Below are positions 8,148 to 16,942 of a DNA stretch of 64,000 bases, piece after piece (the stretch's first letter is position 1; the number at the start of each line of letters is the position of its first letter). The DNA comes from Clostridiales bacterium. GTDB lineage: Bacteria > Bacillota > Clostridia > Oscillospirales > Oscillospiraceae. The position numbers and the translations under genes were made by a program. Under the pieces are notes generated by a model. The model worked only from the letters and a program-made list of their open reading frames with translations. It did no database searches and had not been told where the DNA came from. The stretch covers positions 1 to 64,000 of the forward strand of contig SFLE01000001.1 of assembly GCA_004553495.1 (NCBI GenBank), given 5' to 3'.

Positions 8148-11100
8148 TCAGAGCTCGTAGCTTGCCCAGTCAATGTCGGTGAGCTTCTTTGTCCAGTGCT
8201 CGTGCTCGCTCATGTCGATGCGCTCGCACTCGTGGTTGTTGGTCGCCTCCTGAACATCGTAGTAGAACCACGCCTCGGGATCCATGTTGTCCGTCCAGAC
8301 ATTCATGTCGTTAACAAGCAGATCCTCCTGAGAGACGACACAGCGGTTAAGCACTCTGTTTATCATCTTGAAGGTCTCAGCCCTGGTGATAGCGTTGTTC
8401 GGGCGGAAGGTTCCGTCGGGATAGCCGTTGAGCCAGCCCTTGGTCGTTGCCATTTCGATGTCTTTCTGAGCCCAGTGACCCTTTATATCAGAGAAGGTCT
8501 TGCCGGTCTCGGTGAGCTTATCGAACCTTGCTATGATGGTTGCCATCTCAGCGCGGGTGATGGGATCGTTCGGTCTGAAATTGCCGTTCTCATCGCCTAC
8601 GAGAATGTTCGCATTTGCAAGGGTGGAAATGGCTCTGTTGTACCACGAGCCTGCCGCAACATCCTTGAAGCTGTTCTCGGTGGAGTTAAACTCTGCGCGT
8701 GCATCATCGGTCAGCAGGCGGAAGAATATCGTTGCGACCTCAGCACGGCTGATGTGGCCGTTGGGACGGATGGTGCCGTCGGGATAGCCGATAACATAGT
8801 TGAAGTGCTCGCTGGTCTCAAGAAGCTGCTTTACGGTGAGGGTTCCGAACTCGGTGGATATCTCGTAGTTAGCAAGGTTGGTGTTGCCCTTTGCCTTGTA
8901 GGTGAACTTATTCTCGCTCGAGCCGGTAGCGGTCTGGGAGCCGGTGACATCGCAGAGGACTGCATCGTCCTTAACGAAGCCATCGCCGCTTATGTTGACT
9001 GTATCATTGGTGAGGGGCTTTCCGTCGTAGGTCTTTTCATCACTTGCGGAGGTGAGCTTCACAACGCGCTTCTCGATGACGAGGGAGCCGTCGTTAACGA
9101 TAAACTCGACATTCGTGAAGTTATCATTGATGTTCATGAAGTCTTCCGCGGCGAGGCCGACCATGTAGGTGTCGGCATTTACGCCCTTTGCCTCGGGCTG
9201 CACATCCTTCTTGTACATGAAGTCCTTATCGGTGTACAGCTTATTGCTGGCTTCGTAGGTGTAGCCGCTGACGGTATGCTCATCGCCATCGTACTTAACG
9301 GTCAGAGTGTTGCCGTTTATGGTAACGGTGACCTTAGCGGTTATGGGATTAATGGTGAGCTTGCCGGGAGTCTTCGTGACTGCGTAGTTTTCGGTCACAT
9401 CGGTGCCGTTTGCGTCCTTAATGACGACCGTGCCGCTGAATGCGCCGTCATACTCGCCTGCATCGGTGCCCTTTGCGGCATAGGTCAGTCCCTCATAGGT
9501 GTGACCCTTGAGGAGACCCGTCGGGGTGATGCCGGTGATGGACTGCTCGATGCCGGTGTAAGTAACGGTATCGCTATCGCCGGTGAAAGTCGCGTTTATC
9601 TTATCGATAGTAAGGCTGCCGTCGGTGACCACGAACTCAACATTTGTGAAGTTCGTGCTCGTGTTCTTAAATTGCTCTGCCTTGAGACCCATTGCGTAGC
9701 TGCCTGCATCGGTGCCCTCAGCAACCGCCTTGCCGTCAAAGCTGAAGCAATTTTCGGTGTAGAGCTTATTGCTTATCTCGACCTTGTAGTCCTTTACGGA
9801 CTGCTTCTCGCCGTTATAGGGCTTGGTGTCGGTGTTGCCCGTAATCGTCACGGTGACCTTATCGGCTATCGGAGTGACCTTGAGCTTACCGGGGGCGAGC
9901 TCGATCTTGTAGTTACCGGCCTTGGTGTTATCCTTGAGCGTATAGGTGAAGGTGTTGTCGCTTTCTCCTGCGTCGGTCTGAGTGCCGGTCACGGCATACG
10001 TTGCGCCCTCGCCCTCAATAAAGCCATCGCCTGTTACGGTGACAGTGCCGTTCGTGAGAGGCTCGCCGTCATAGGGCTTCTCGGCGTTTGCGCTGGTCAT
10101 GATGACACTGCGCGGCGTGACGGTAAGAGTGCCGTTTTTGAGTGCTGCCTCGCCGTAGCTTGCGGTAACATCGACATCGCCGTGCATGATCTTGTACGAC
10201 ATAACGACGTTCGCTGCCTCGCCTGCGTCTGTTATCGTGCCTTCAACGACCGCTTCGATCGTGTCGCCCTTGTTGAGCTTTCCGACATAGGTGAAGCCGG
10301 ACTCGGTAAGAGGTTTGCCGTCGTAGGGCTTAGTTGCATCATTTGCGGTTATGACCAAGGCGTCGAGCGGGGTGATCCTGAGCCAGCCGTCGGTGACCAC
10401 AAACTCAACGTTTGTGAAGTTCTTGGTGTCCTTGTTGCTGAAATGCTCGGGCTTGAGATTCATATTGTACGTTCCGGCGGTGATACCCGCTGCGGTTGCG
10501 CCGTCGGACTTTGTGAAGTTGACCTTGCTTTCGGTGTAAAGAGGATTATCGCTATTGAAGGTGTAACCCGTAACGGTCTGAGTTGTGCCGTTATAGGGCT
10601 TCGTGCCGGTGTTACCCGTAATCGTCACGGTGACCTTATCGCGTATCGGGTCAATGGTGAGCTTGCCGGGAGTCTTCGTGACTGCGTAGTTTTCGGTCAC
10701 ATCGGTGCCGTTTGCGTCCTTAATGACGACCGTGCCGCTGAATGCGCCGTTATACTCGCCTGCATTGGTGCCCTTTGCGGCATAGGTCAGTCCCTCATAG
10801 GTGTGACCCTCAAGGAGACCCGCCGCGGTGATGCCGGTGATGGACTGCTCGCTGCCGGTGTAAGTAACGGTATCGCTCTGGCCGGTGAATCTCGCGTCTA
10901 TCTTATCGATGGTAAGGCTGCCGTCGGTGACCACGAACTTAACGTTTGTGAAGTTCGTGCTCGTGTTCGTAAACCGCTCTGCCTTGAGACCCATTGCGTA
11001 GGTGCCTGCATCGGTGCCATGGGCTATGGCATCGCCATTATAGTTGAAGCAATTTGCAGTGTAGAGCGGATTGTTGGATTCAAACTCATAGCCTGTAACG

Positions 11101-13181
11101 GACTGCTCGCTGCCATTGTAAGAAACGGTGTTCTTATTGCCCGTAATCGTGACAACAACCGCATCGATTGGAGTGATTGTGAGCTTGCCGTCGTTTGCTT
11201 CGGTTATGATGTACTTTCCGGAAGCATCAACGGCGCCTACGGTGCCGTCTGCAAATTCTGCATCATACTCGCCGACCTCGGTGCCCTTAGCGCCGACGGT
11301 GAGGTCAAAGCTTGCGTCTGCATCGGAGCAGTCAAAGCCGCTTACGCTGTGCTCTTCGCCGTTATATGTGACTGTATTACTCTTTGCGGTGACGGTAACA
11401 TTTTTATAGTAGTAGAAGTCGATCACATTGCCGGTGGCGGCGATGGTGATGGTTCCGTTCTGGTCTGCAAGCGCAGTGTAGCCGTCAATGGAAATGGGAG
11501 CCTCGGTGACCTCCGCGTCGAGAGTCTGACCGCCCACGGTCTTGGACTCAGCCACGGGTGTTTTCGTTCCGTTGAGGTAGTAGTTAACGGTGTACTCGAG
11601 CTTGTCGCTCTTTGTCCATGTACCGACGAATTTAACATCGTTATTGGGCATTGTGAACGAGCCGTCGGCGTTAACTGTGACATCATCGGTAGTCCAGCCG
11701 CTGAACTCATAACCGGGCATGCTGGGAACTGCTGCCGCGGGAACTGCTGTGCCCTTTCTGTAATCCGCCGATTCGGGAAGCTGGTCGTTTGCACCCTCGG
11801 GGATGAGGCTTCCTTCGTAGGCATAGCTTACATTGTGGATGGGTGCCTTTCCGCGAACGCCGGGAACGGTGAAGTCGATGCTCTTATCAACGCCGTCTGC
11901 ATCCTTGTAGTGCAGGGTGGTAACGCCGTTGGTGGGATAGTATTCATCATCGACAAAGCCTTCCTTAGCGGTGTCGAGCTTTACGGTATAGCTCACGCTG
12001 TATGTGTAGGTGGTCTCATCACCGTTAGTAGTTATAACGGGATCGGAAAGAGTCCACGCATAGCCGTTTGCCGTGGCTTTATACGCCTTGGGAAAGCTCG
12101 TCATCTTGACAAATTCGGTCTCGGAGTCGTTGACGACCATTCCGGTGGTGATGCCATCGACTATCGTCTGGGTTATTGCGGCGAACGCCGCGTTCAGAGC
12201 GTCGGTATTATCGGCATTGTATGCCTTGTCCGCGCTTGTTGCTATGTAGTCAGCAAGGAACTGGGTGACCTTGACTTCGCCGACATTGCGATTATCCTTG
12301 TTGGGCTTATAAGCCGTGTCGGTGTCCTTGGTTGCGCCGAAGCATACGGTGTAAAGGTCAGCGCCGGTATCCTTCAGAGTTGTTGCTGCCTGCTGAGCAT
12401 AGTAGCTTGTCCTCGGGCTGCCATAGGTGCCGTCATCATATTTGCCGTCTCCGTAAACGGTAGGCACACCGTCGGTGAGCAGGATGGCATTCTTGGTCTG
12501 AAGATTCTTAACGGTGTCGCTGCCGAGCAGAGAAGCCGCCTGCCTGAGGGCTGCATCTGTGTTAGTGCCGCCATTGGCTGAAATGCCGGATATTGCGCTC
12601 TTTACCGCCGCAAGACCTGCCTCGGTAGAAACATCCTGCCAATCGCACACGGTAGATGCATAGCTTGCAAAGGACACTACCGCAACATAGCGGCCCTGCC
12701 CCGCTTTATCTCCCTTATAGCTGTCAAGGAAGCTGTTTGCCGCATTCTGAGCTGCCGTGAGGCGGGTCTGCTCGGGTTTTACATCACCGCTATACTTGCA
12801 ACCATCATTGTGAAATACTTTACTACTAAAAATCTTCTCATAGCCTCCGCACTCGGCACAGTAAGCCATCGAGCCGGAGCAATCAAGCACCAGAACAGTA
12901 GCCGCCGAGCCGGCGGGAACCTCCGTCTTCTTTGTGGTTATCGCAACGCTGAGGTCTATGCGATATTCATCATTACCGAGAGAAGTAGCCTCCTTCTTTG
13001 TAACGATGTTTCCTTCTTTCCACACGCCGTCTGCATAGTCACCCTGGACCCAGTTGCCGTTTTCATCGTATCTGCCGTAAACGACATCCCCAGTGTCGGC
13101 GGCAAATGCACTAAACGGCAGCAGTGTCATGATCATAAGGATGCACATGACAAACGCTAACGCGCGTTTTCTTACATTCAT
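8148..13181 (-). CDS. Large secreted vWA / repeat / SLH surface protein
   Basis: 1677 residues from the ATG at 13181, chosen because AAGGAGG lies just ahead of it and a signal peptide follows (NVRKRALAFVMCILMIMTLLPFSAFAA). Mature domains in order: a vWA domain with MIDAS DCSGS, InlB/Listeria-Bacteroides-type and SHIRT-like strands, then about ten MBG-like repeats of some 80-90 residues (TYNGEEHSVSGF, PYNGTTQTVTGY and variants), and three C-terminal SLH domains (FRPNDPITRAEMATI). It should sit in the cell wall layer bound to pyruvylated secondary polymer and may act in adhesion. Internal DNA repeats are strong. The C-terminal tail after the SLH repeats is acidic and histidine rich. Confidence 0.85.
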   Translation of the reverse strand: MNVRKRALAFVMCILMIMTLLPFSAFAADTGDVVYGRYDENGNWVQGDYADGVWKEGNIVTKKEATSLGNDEYRIDLSVAITTKKTEVPAGSAATVLVLDCSGSMAYCAECGGYEKIFSSKVFHNDGCKYSGDVKPEQTRLTAAQNAANSFLDSYKGDKAGQGRYVAVVSFASYASTVCDWQDVSTEAGLAAVKSAISGISANGGTNTDAALRQAASLLGSDTVKNLQTKNAILLTDGVPTVYGDGKYDDGTYGSPRTSYYAQQAATTLKDTGADLYTVCFGATKDTDTAYKPNKDNRNVGEVKVTQFLADYIATSADKAYNADNTDALNAAFAAITQTIVDGITTGMVVNDSETEFVKMTSFPKAYKATANGYAWTLSDPVITTNGDETTYTYSVSYTVKLDTAKEGFVDDEYYPTNGVTTLHYKDADGVDKSIDFTVPGVRGKAPIHNVSYAYEGSLIPEGANDQLPESADYRKGTAVPAAAVPSMPGYEFSGWTTDDVTVNADGSFTMPNNDVKFVGTWTKSDKLEYTVNYYLNGTKTPVAESKTVGGQTLDAEVTEAPISIDGYTALADQNGTITIAATGNVIDFYYYKNVTVTAKSNTVTYNGEEHSVSGFDCSDADASFDLTVGAKGTEVGEYDAEFADGTVGAVDASGKYIITEANDGKLTITPIDAVVVTITGNKNTVSYNGSEQSVTGYEFESNNPLYTANCFNYNGDAIAHGTDAGTYAMGLKAERFTNTSTNFTNVKFVVTDGSLTIDKIDARFTGQSDTVTYTGSEQSITGITAAGLLEGHTYEGLTYAAKGTNAGEYNGAFSGTVVIKDANGTDVTENYAVTKTPGKLTIDPIRDKVTVTITGNTGTKPYNGTTQTVTGYTFNSDNPLYTESKVNFTKSDGATAAGITAGTYNMNLKPEHFSNKDTKNFTNVEFVVTDGWLRITPLDALVITANDATKPYDGKPLTESGFTYVGKLNKGDTIEAVVEGTITDAGEAANVVMSYKIMHGDVDVTASYGEAALKNGTLTVTPRSVIMTSANAEKPYDGEPLTNGTVTVTGDGFIEGEGATYAVTGTQTDAGESDNTFTYTLKDNTKAGNYKIELAPGKLKVTPIADKVTVTITGNTDTKPYNGEKQSVKDYKVEISNKLYTENCFSFDGKAVAEGTDAGSYAMGLKAEQFKNTSTNFTNVEFVVTDGSLTIDKINATFTGDSDTVTYTGIEQSITGITPTGLLKGHTYEGLTYAAKGTDAGEYDGAFSGTVVIKDANGTDVTENYAVTKTPGKLTINPITAKVTVTINGNTLTVKYDGDEHTVSGYTYEASNKLYTDKDFMYKKDVQPEAKGVNADTYMVGLAAEDFMNINDNFTNVEFIVNDGSLVIEKRVVKLTSASDEKTYDGKPLTNDTVNISGDGFVKDDAVLCDVTGSQTATGSSENKFTYKAKGNTNLANYEISTEFGTLTVKQLLETSEHFNYVIGYPDGTIRPNGHISRAEVATIFFRLLTDDARAEFNSTENSFKDVAAGSWYNRAISTLANANILVGDENGNFRPNDPITRAEMATIIARFDKLTETGKTFSDIKGHWAQKDIEMATTKGWLNGYPDGTFRPNNAITRAETFKMINRVLNRCVVSQEDLLVNDMNVWTDNMDPEAWFYYDVQEATNNHECERIDMSEHEHWTKKLTDIDWASYEL
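9351..11018 (-). repeat. Long internal direct repeat in the vWA/SLH gene
   Basis: The segment 9351 to about 9716 recurs at 10653 to about 11018 with few differences, an offset of exactly 1302 bases (434 codons, in frame). Each copy encodes the end of one MBG-like unit, a linker with KTPGKLTI, and the beginning of the next. Shorter copies recur in between. Such repeats can recombine and change the length of the protein. Confidence 0.8.
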
Positions 13182-13424
13182 AAGTTGTTCCTCCTTAGCA
13201 AAAACTAAACTCCACCGCATGGAGGTGACAGCTACCTCCACCTTATACGCTGTGTAGTTTTATTTTAACATATACTCATTAAAAAACAAGCAAAAAGAGC
13301 GTGAATAATTAGAATAAATCGTAAATTTTGTTGTACATAATGCACAAGTAAATTCGTATTTCCCGTCTAATTATACATTTACACTACAAATGTTCATTCG
13401 CATGTCATGACAGGTAATGTTTGT
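13182..13424 (-). promoter_or_regulatory. Leader and promoter region of the vWA/SLH gene
   Basis: An AT-rich stretch without a gene. Near 13262-13270 the minus strand reads TTAAAATAAAA, a possible -10 region. A hairpin with stem TGGAGGT/ACCTCCA (13220-13240) lies in the untranslated leader about 40 bases before the ribosome binding site; as it contains a decoy GGAGG it could affect translation. Confidence 0.4.
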
Positions 13425-13457
13425 TAAAAAAGCTGCATCGCCGAAACGATGCAGCTT
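13425..13457 (-). terminator. Terminator of the seven-gene phosphorelay/GH3 operon
   Basis: AAAGCTGCATCG and CGATGCAGCTTT pair, and the minus strand continues with T residues. It lies 21 bases after the stop of the SLH hydrolase gene. Confidence 0.85.
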
Positions 13458-13477
13458 TAATATTGCTTTGATATTGT

Positions 13478-15577
13478 TTACTCGAGCACATCGCGGTCGA
13501 AGCGCGCGATCATGCACACAAACTGTGCGCGGGTGGCGTTTCCGGTAGGGTCGAGGGTGCCGTTGGGGTTGCCCTTGATTATGCCGGCGCCGTTTGCCCA
13601 CAGCATTGCGTCCTTTGCGTAGGAGCTGACGGCTGACGCATCGCTGTAAGAGGCGGTATAGTCTGCGGGAATGTCGGTCTCACCGAAATATACGAGCTTA
13701 TCGGCGTACCTGAACAGGAACGAGGCAAGCTGCTCGCGGGTGACATTGACATTTTCGCCGAAGCTCGTTTCGGTGAAGCCCTTGGCTATGCCGCAGTTAT
13801 ATGCCCAGATTATCGCATCCTTGCTCCACTCGCCCTTGAGATCGGTGAACGGGCAGGTCTTGCCCTTCACGGAGGGCTCTCCGGCAAGGCGGTAGAGCAC
13901 CGTTACGACCTGACCTCGGGTGACATTGCCCTCAGGGGTGAAGGTATTCTCGCTCGTGCCGTTCATGAGACCGTTATCGTAGGCATATTTAAGGTCATCA
14001 TAGTACCATACGCCGTCGGGCACATCGACAAACGGCAGCTCGCCCTCGGGCTTGGAGGTATTCTGCTTGTTGGTCATGTAATCGGCGGGAATGCTCATCA
14101 TCCACGACATACCGAGCTCGCCATAGTGCGCGCTCATTATGCCGACGATATTGTACAGCAGCGTTGCAAGCTCGTCGGGGCAGGCAGCCGCAATCTTGAC
14201 GAGCATTTTTACCAGCGGGCGGATCATCTCGCGCACCTGCTCGGCGTTGTACTCGGTTATGCCTGCATCGCGCATGGTGTCAAGCACGATATCGGCAATG
14301 ACATTGACTGCCGAATCCTCGCCCTTAAACAGCGCCGCCATTATCTTTGCAAGGTTATCCTTGGCATTCTCGGCAAGGCTCTGCTTAACGGTGTCCCACT
14401 GCTCGGGATAGGTGCCGATGAGCGGCAGAACGAGCTCCTGAATATCGTCCTGAGCCGCGTATACATCTGCGCGGGTGGTGAAAACCTTGGTAAAGAGCTT
14501 CTCGACGAATATATCAAGAAACTCGCCCTGAGTCATTACATCGCCCTTGATGCTCGCGATTATCTTATCGACGGTAGCCTTCGGGGTTACGGTGACATAC
14601 TTGAAGTTATCAATGCGGTACTCACCGGCATTTTCAAAGGTATTGAAAACAGCGAGCATATTTGCCTTGAGCTCGTCATAGTTGCTGTCGAGCTTTGCCG
14701 AGGGCATGACATGGTCAACGCCGTATCTTGCAAAGCCCATGCAGTCGGGCGCTACGCGCACAACGAGGTCATTGTAGTTTACAACATTGTGAATGTTGTT
14801 GTATACCCTGCCGCCGACCTTTGATGCATCCGCCCCCTTGGGTGCCTCAAAGGTGTAGATGTAAACATCTTCAACGGAAAGCGTGACATTTTTGCCGATG
14901 CGCTCGCCGGACATTATCATATCGTCGAGCTTGCCGCCGAGCATATTGGCGCCCGCAGCGCCGCGGCTGTAGCCGGTGCACCAGACTTTAATTTTACCGG
15001 TTATCTCGGGGTGATTTGCAAGGTACTGCTGCAGAAACGCTAAAGCGGTGTCACGGCAGATGGCAAATCCGGTGTGGTCGCCGTCAAGTCCGACATTCAG
15101 GTCTCCTGCCCACTCCGCATAGTAGCCGCAGCCACGAAGTCCGATGCCGATAACGGTGTACTTCTCGCCGTTTACGGTGATCTCCTTGTTGGCTATGCCA
15201 ACGCCGAAGGTGTTGCGTCCGGGGCGGTTCGTGTAATCGGGATTTGCCTCAAAGTCCTTGAAGCCAATCTGCTCAAAGAAGCTGATGAGGTTTGCAGGTC
15301 CCTCCTGATAGCGCGCAGGATCGGCGACATTTCCCGCAGCAAGGCACATTGCCATGGTCGCGGTCGCAAGATCCTGACGGTAGCTGTACGCCGTGTCCGT
15401 GAAGTATCCGTCGCTGTAGGTGAACGGGCACGGATGGTCGGTTTTGGAATCATCATGTCCGGCGTTAAACATGATGGTACCTGTGACGGTGTCATAATCC
15501 TCAGCCGCAAGCGCTGCCATAGGCACAAGCGACACGAGCATCATGAGCACCAGCACGATGCTGAGTACTCTTTTCAT
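13478..15577 (-). CDS. SLH-anchored lipase-like alpha/beta hydrolase
   Basis: 699 residues. Signal peptide at 1-25 (KRVLSIVLVLMMLVSLVPMAALAA). Residues about 30-300 look like an alpha/beta hydrolase of the class 3 lipase type: nucleophile elbow GYSRG with S204 and plausible acid and base in NYNDLV and GVDHVM. A helical middle follows and three SLH domains occupy roughly 515-699 (VTRGQVVTVLYRLAG and similar). It is therefore a cell-wall-bound extracellular hydrolase, perhaps an esterase or acyltransferase; the substrate is unknown. Its ATG overlaps the stop of the O-antigen-polymerase-like gene (ATGA, with GGAGG ahead), so it is the last gene of the operon that begins at 23067. Confidence 0.8.
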   Translation of the reverse strand: MKRVLSIVLVLMMLVSLVPMAALAAEDYDTVTGTIMFNAGHDDSKTDHPCPFTYSDGYFTDTAYSYRQDLATATMAMCLAAGNVADPARYQEGPANLISFFEQIGFKDFEANPDYTNRPGRNTFGVGIANKEITVNGEKYTVIGIGLRGCGYYAEWAGDLNVGLDGDHTGFAICRDTALAFLQQYLANHPEITGKIKVWCTGYSRGAAGANMLGGKLDDMIMSGERIGKNVTLSVEDVYIYTFEAPKGADASKVGGRVYNNIHNVVNYNDLVVRVAPDCMGFARYGVDHVMPSAKLDSNYDELKANMLAVFNTFENAGEYRIDNFKYVTVTPKATVDKIIASIKGDVMTQGEFLDIFVEKLFTKVFTTRADVYAAQDDIQELVLPLIGTYPEQWDTVKQSLAENAKDNLAKIMAALFKGEDSAVNVIADIVLDTMRDAGITEYNAEQVREMIRPLVKMLVKIAAACPDELATLLYNIVGIMSAHYGELGMSWMMSIPADYMTNKQNTSKPEGELPFVDVPDGVWYYDDLKYAYDNGLMNGTSENTFTPEGNVTRGQVVTVLYRLAGEPSVKGKTCPFTDLKGEWSKDAIIWAYNCGIAKGFTETSFGENVNVTREQLASFLFRYADKLVYFGETDIPADYTASYSDASAVSSYAKDAMLWANGAGIIKGNPNGTLDPTGNATRAQFVCMIARFDRDVLE

Positions 15578-16929
15578 TTTTCTTCCTCCATTATATTTTG
15601 AGTTTTACTCTCTTTTTCTATCAGTGCGAAGATCAATGTGAGCAGTCCCGCCTCGGGAAACGGGCAGAATATGCCGGGGTTTGTAAAGCTCATCATGAGA
15701 ATGCCGAGGTAGGTAAAGCCGAACTCCAAAAGCTCGCTTTTCCGGTTTTCAAGCAATATTTTCACTCTCAGTATAAACTGCCAGCCGTAGGCGACGGCTC
15801 CGGCAAGTCCTGTGGAGCTTATGATCTGGATGACGATATTGTGGTAAAACATCAGACTTCCGGGGACATACGCCTTAAAGATAGACAAGTCCTTCATACT
15901 GCCCACGCCTATGCCAAACAGCGGATGCTCGAGGAAGTTGGATATTCCGCGCTTTATAAACTCTATGCGCGTTTTATCGCCGACGCTTCCGCTTGCAAAG
16001 CGCGCGGAATAGAGCTTGGGGATCAGCACTGCCGCGGCAGCTCCGCCGAGGACTATCGCAGCGCCGAACAGCCAATTATAGAGCCTGCGGCTCTTTTTAT
16101 TCGTAATGTAAAGATACACGGCGCACACGAGCATTATGACCGTTCCGAACAGCAGCCCGCTGCGCGAGCCGGAAAGCAGCATAGCGGCATACATGAGTGC
16201 AGCGCCTATGAGGTAGACATTGCTGCGCTTTGCCAGTATGCACACCATGGGTATGCTCATGAGGAAAACGCTGGTCACATAGTTGCGGGGCTTAAAGAAC
16301 AGTACCCCGCCCTTTTCAAGGAATTTTGCGAAATTCTCTGCATAGAAGCCGAAGATAACGAAAGCAAACACGAGCCCCGCCGCGTAGATCACCTGTGACA
16401 CGCGTAAAATACGGTCGTAATCTCTCTTATTCTCAAGGCGCGAGGTAAACAGCATATAAAGCACAAGCTGCCCCGCTCCGAGGCCAAGCACATAGTAAAG
16501 CCCGGTAGCCGAAAAATACTCCTTCGAGCTTATCGTTCCAATGCCGCCGAGGATAAGCGCCGCCGAAACTGCCGCAAGCGGATACAAAAACTTTCCCCTA
16601 ACCATGGGTCTGCGGTAATAGACGATATTAAAAAGCATTGCGGCGGCAAATGGCACTATCGCATACCACATATACTGCGTGAGCACGGAATAGTCTCTGT
16701 AGTACTCTATAGAAATTTGCAGAGTGAACAGTATGGGCGCAAACACCGACAGCATATCGTCGCACAGAAGAAACATAAAAACGCATATTGCGACATAAAC
16801 ATACATGCACTCAAGCGCCGTTTTCGTAAACGCCGCTATTGCGGCAATGAGCACCAGCACGGGCAGATAGTATTTGCTGCTCCATATTTTTGCCGCTATC
16901 GTCTGCCCCTTTATAAACACCTTATTCAA
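15574..16929 (-). CDS. O-antigen ligase/polymerase-like membrane protein
   Basis: About 451 residues with ten or more membrane helices. The C-terminal half has the Wzy_C features: a GSRSG segment, and GIGVGSM followed by MFYHNIVIQIISSTGL in the large external loop. The family joins or ligates lipid-linked glycans outside the membrane. I prefer the TTG start at 16929, which follows GAGGT just after the kinase stop; an ATG at 16983 would overlap the kinase by 41 bases without a ribosome binding site. It overlaps the SLH hydrolase gene by 4 bases. Which glycan it handles is not indicated; no glycosyltransferases are nearby. Confidence 0.75.
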   Translation of the reverse strand: MNKVFIKGQTIAAKIWSSKYYLPVLVLIAAIAAFTKTALECMYVYVAICVFMFLLCDDMLSVFAPILFTLQISIEYYRDYSVLTQYMWYAIVPFAAAMLFNIVYYRRPMVRGKFLYPLAAVSAALILGGIGTISSKEYFSATGLYYVLGLGAGQLVLYMLFTSRLENKRDYDRILRVSQVIYAAGLVFAFVIFGFYAENFAKFLEKGGVLFFKPRNYVTSVFLMSIPMVCILAKRSNVYLIGAALMYAAMLLSGSRSGLLFGTVIMLVCAVYLYITNKKSRRLYNWLFGAAIVLGGAAAAVLIPKLYSARFASGSVGDKTRIEFIKRGISNFLEHPLFGIGVGSMKDLSIFKAYVPGSLMFYHNIVIQIISSTGLAGAVAYGWQFILRVKILLENRKSELLEFGFTYLGILMMSFTNPGIFCPFPEAGLLTLIFALIEKESKTQNIMEEEK

Positions 16930-16942
16930 ATCGCTGACCTCG

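Noticed and set aside
8196..12581. Open frame of 1461 codons on the plus strand inside the vWA/SLH gene
   Set aside because: It is exactly antisense to a clear signal-peptide/SLH protein with family motifs. Repeats with low stop-codon complement content keep the opposite strand open. Its translation has no recognisable domain.
8148..13181. CRISPR-like or satellite repeat array
   Set aside because: The repeats are in frame, several hundred bases long and encode protein repeats; no short identical repeats with unique spacers occur anywhere in the window.
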